This document shows positions 62,118 through 64,000 of a DNA stretch of 64,000 nucleotides, piece after piece. The notes under the pieces are model-generated. The model searched no databases. It worked only from the letters and a program-made list of their open reading frames with translations, and was not told the origin of the DNA. Within the stretch, counting starts at the first letter, position 1. Every line of letters starts with the position of its first letter. A program made the translations under genes and the position numbers. The DNA comes from an uncultured Desulfovibrionaceae bacterium (GTDB taxonomy: Bacteria; Desulfobacterota; Desulfovibrionia; Desulfovibrionales; Desulfovibrionaceae): the NCBI GenBank assembly GCA_949299515.1, contig CASGAP010000009.1, forward strand, positions 124,001 to 188,000, given 5' to 3'.

Positions 62118-63383
62118 ATGGACCAGACAACCTATTGTTTCAGGCTGAAAGATGCAATTATCGGCGCACAGATGCTGCTTGTCGCTTTTGGCGCATTGGT
62201 GCTTGTTCCGCTTTTAACCGGCTTGGACAGCAATGTGGCCTTGTTCACGGCAGGCATCGGAACACTGCTGTTTCAGATTATCACTAAAGGGCAGGTGCCT
62301 GTATTTTTGGCTTCTTCCTTTGCGTTTATTGCCCCTATCAATTACGGCGTGCAGACATGGGGGCTTACTGCGGCGCTTGGCGGCATGATTGCCGTGGGCT
62401 TTTTTTATATGCTTCTCAGTTTTGTTATTAAAGTGCGCGGCGTGGGATTTATTGTGAATCTGCTTCCGCCCATTGTGACCGGTTCCGTTATTGCGGTTAT
62501 CGGTCTTATTTTGGCGCCGACCGGTATGAAAATGGCTATGGGTATTGCCGGCACCGAACAGGTGATTCCGCAGAGTACGGCGCTGATTATATCCATGTCT
62601 TCCCTTGCGGCTACTGTTTTGGTTACCATTTTAGGCAGGGGGATTTTGCGTTTGCTGCCGATTATTGTCGGAATTGTAGCAGGCTGTATTGTTTCCGCTT
62701 TTATGGGCGTGCTGGATTTGTCACCTGTGGCCAAAGCCGAGTGGTTCGGGTTGCCTAATTTCACGTTTCCGACTTTTGAGCTTGCGCCGATACTGTATTT
62801 TGTTCCCGTTGCGCTGGCTCCGGCCATTGAGCATTTCGGCGATGTGCTGGCAATCAGTTCCGTAACGGGCAAAAATTTTATTGAAAAACCCGGCGTCAGC
62901 CGCACCATGTTAGGTGACGGACTTGCCACTTCGTTGGCCTGTCTGTTCGGAGGGCCGCCCAATACCACCTATTCCGAAGTAACCGGAGCTGTTGCCCTGA
63001 CCAGAAGCTTTAATCCGGCAATTATGACCTGGGCGGCCATTACTGCTATTTTGCTCTCCTGCGTTGGCAAACTTGGGGCTGTGCTCAGCTGCGTGCCCAT
63101 GCCGGTTATGGGCGGCATTATGATACTGCTTTTTGGCAGCATATTGGTTGTCGGTCTGAATACGCTTGTGCAGAGCCGTGAAAATCTCATGGAAACGCGC
63201 AACCTTGTTATTGTGGCCATGGTTATTATTTTCGGTATTGGCGGCATAAGCGTCAATATCGGCGATTTCCATTTGGGCGGCATAGGGCTTGCGGCGATTA
63301 TCGGCGTTGTGCTGAATTTGGTGCTGCCCGGCAAAAAATATCATCATATAGATATGCCGCATGCCGCGCAGAAGAATGATTAG
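62118..63383 (+). CDS. uraA: Uracil permease (NCS2 family)
   Basis: 421 residues with about fourteen membrane segments. The family signature regions are visible: VFLASSFAFIAPI, VPVALAPAIEHFGDVLAISSVTGKN with the substrate-binding Glu-His, and GGPPNTTYSEVTGAVALTRSF with the second conserved Glu. These match UraA-type uracil:proton symporters. GGGGAAAAT precedes the ATG. It is paired with upp for salvage. Confidence 0.95.
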   Translation: MDQTTYCFRLKDAIIGAQMLLVAFGALVLVPLLTGLDSNVALFTAGIGTLLFQIITKGQVPVFLASSFAFIAPINYGVQTWGLTAALGGMIAVGFFYMLLSFVIKVRGVGFIVNLLPPIVTGSVIAVIGLILAPTGMKMAMGIAGTEQVIPQSTALIISMSSLAATVLVTILGRGILRLLPIIVGIVAGCIVSAFMGVLDLSPVAKAEWFGLPNFTFPTFELAPILYFVPVALAPAIEHFGDVLAISSVTGKNFIEKPGVSRTMLGDGLATSLACLFGGPPNTTYSEVTGAVALTRSFNPAIMTWAAITAILLSCVGKLGAVLSCVPMPVMGGIMILLFGSILVVGLNTLVQSRENLMETRNLVIVAMVIIFGIGGISVNIGDFHLGGIGLAAIIGVVLNLVLPGKKYHHIDMPHAAQKND

Positions 63384-63401
63384 GGGATTTTTAACGTATT
63401 G

Positions 63402-63432
63402 CCCGGGGAAATAATTCTCCCGGGTTTCTTTT
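63402..63432 (+). terminator. Rho-independent terminator of uraA
   Basis: CCCGGGG and TCCCGGG arms with a loop of about nine bases are followed by TTTCTTTT, 18 bp after the uraA stop. Confidence 0.7.
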
Positions 63433-63531
63433 AAAGGCAATGGTTTTGAAAAGACAGCTACAAAAATACGTCAATAATTTTATTGTGTTATGGCTTGAGT
63501 GTCTTTTGGGTACTAAACAGTATATTTTTGC

Positions 63532-63559
63532 TTGACAATTATTGATTTTTTAGTAAATT
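63532..63559 (+). promoter_or_regulatory. Predicted promoter of the tRNA-Asn gene
   Basis: Perfect TTGACA, a 16-bp spacer and TAAATT, ending 13 bp before the tRNA 5' end. Confidence 0.75.
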
Positions 63560-63572
63560 GAACTTCGGTTGT

Positions 63573-63648
63573 TCCCCGATAGCTCAATAGGCAGAGCGGG
63601 TGACTGTTAATCACTAGGTTGGCGGTTCAAGTCCGTCTCGGGGAGCCA
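63573..63648 (+). tRNA. tRNA-Asn (anticodon GTT)
   Basis: 76 nt. The acceptor stem TCCCCGA pairs with TCGGGGA; discriminator G and an encoded CCA follow. The anticodon loop reads CTGTTAA with GTT, decoding AAC/AAU. The T arm contains GTTCAAGTC. The gene has its own promoter and terminator. Confidence 0.95.
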
Positions 63649-63655
63649 GAAATTT

Positions 63656-63690
63656 AGACTTGCTTTTCTTGCAGAAGCAAGTCTTTTTTT
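63656..63690 (+). terminator. Rho-independent terminator of the tRNA gene
   Basis: AGACTTGCTT, a nine-base loop and AAGCAAGTCT are followed by a T run, 8 bp after the CCA. Confidence 0.85.
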
Positions 63691-63710
63691 GTATATGGTA
63701 TTTATTTACT

Positions 63711-63748
63711 GCACGTTTTGGGGATATTTCGGAACGTGCTGTTTTTTT
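63711..63748 (+). terminator. Possible second terminator downstream of the tRNA gene
   Basis: GCACGTT and AACGTGC with a 15-base loop are followed by TGTTTTTTT. It could be a backup to the stronger hairpin upstream. Confidence 0.5.
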
Positions 63749-63766
63749 GCTGCTGTTTTGTCAGGC

Positions 63767-63794
63767 TTGTCTTGGCTGTTTCGGGCTTTATGCT
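63767..63794 (+). promoter_or_regulatory. Possible promoter of the PPOX-family gene
   Basis: TTGTCT, a 16-bp spacer and TATGCT lie about 52 bp ahead of the ATG at 63847. Both elements are imperfect. Confidence 0.4.
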
Positions 63795-63846
63795 TTACAT
63801 TGCCGGCTGTTTTGGATAGAAAAAAGAAAAAGCGCAGGAGGGGAAT

Positions 63847-64000
63847 ATGTTTGAAAATTTGCCGCAGCTGCACAGAAAGGACAGGGAAATTTCCGAGGAA
63901 GAATGTATCGGGATTTTGCAGCGTGCGGAATATATGGTTATGGCAACTGCCGATATGCAGGGCGTGCCCTATGCCGTGCCGCTGTCTTTTGTGTATCTGC
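63847..64000 (+). CDS. Pyridoxamine-5'-phosphate-oxidase-like flavoprotein, N-terminal part (NimA-like; cut by window edge)
   Basis: The first 51 codons are visible and the frame is open to the window end. MFENLPQLHRKDREISEEEC, then AEYMVMATADMQGVPYAVPLSF, matches the start of small FMN-binding split-barrel proteins of the NimA type. Many members are flavin oxidoreductases of unknown substrate, and some confer nitroimidazole resistance. AGGAGGGG precedes the ATG. Confidence 0.8.
   Translation, partial: MFENLPQLHRKDREISEEECIGILQRAEYMVMATADMQGVPYAVPLSFVYL

Noticed and set aside
63660..63854. A 64-codon frame after tRNA-Asn
   Set aside because: It begins inside the tRNA terminator, starts with TTG, has no ribosome site and overlaps the PPOX gene start.

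Overview
The window reads as a contiguous piece of a Gram-negative bacterial chromosome. LpxB shows lipid A synthesis, and the DNPR motif of MurE predicts meso-diaminopimelate peptidoglycan. The gene content and order suggest a moderate-GC member of the Desulfovibrionaceae. Supporting features are a fused CobA-HemD, AMMECR1 and DUF503 proteins, a pheS-pheT/MerR/rpe/tkt neighbourhood and a shikimate-kinase-like P-loop protein next to rpmE. This assignment is an inference from family knowledge, with no search behind it.

Layout. 1-12 kb is the dcw cell-wall/division cluster on the minus strand: mraZ, rsmH, ftsL-like, ftsI with PASTA, murE, murF, mraY, murD, ftsW, murG and the start of murC. Overlapping or nearly touching genes indicate one long operon, headed by a three-repeat MraZ-box array. 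Divergent from it are pyk and a degenerate HD-GYP protein (12.2-14.6 kb). 14.7-18.2 kb holds clpS-clpA-aat, a complete N-degron degradation module. 18.3-22.5 kb carries translation genes (prfA, rpmE, rpsI, rplM), a DUF1385 membrane protein and the shikimate-kinase-like protein. 22.7-26.5 kb is a plus-strand accessory-looking set: an HD phosphohydrolase and two tandem family-2 glycosyltransferases.

26.6-36.1 kb (minus) combines pgk, tkt, rpe and a MerR regulator with pheT, pheS, rplT and rpmI, interrupted by an AT-rich FkbM-type methyltransferase gene. 36.5-41.3 kb is lepA behind a complete polar amino-acid ABC importer. A divergent promoter pair separates the importer from a thermonuclease-like gene. 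42.1-51.3 kb (minus) runs pnp, rpsO, truB, DUF503, argJ, pgi, an aminotransferase and an MFS exporter. 51.4-52.6 kb is a lysozyme-fold protein.

52.9 kb to the end is on the plus strand: cobA-hemD, purN, AMMECR1, a secreted orphan, rfbD, a nucleoside-recognition-domain protein, lpxB, a LytM peptidase, a PAP2-fold protein lacking its catalytic residues, upp-uraA, tRNA-Asn and the start of a PPOX-family flavoprotein gene.

Most of the window is housekeeping. The best leads are apparent pseudoenzymes or retargeted enzymes (PAP2, HD-GYP, shikimate-kinase-like), the MraZ operator, inverted repeats at two promoters, the pnp leader hairpin and the foreign-looking methyltransferase. No CRISPR array, prophage, transposase or recognisable defence system was seen.
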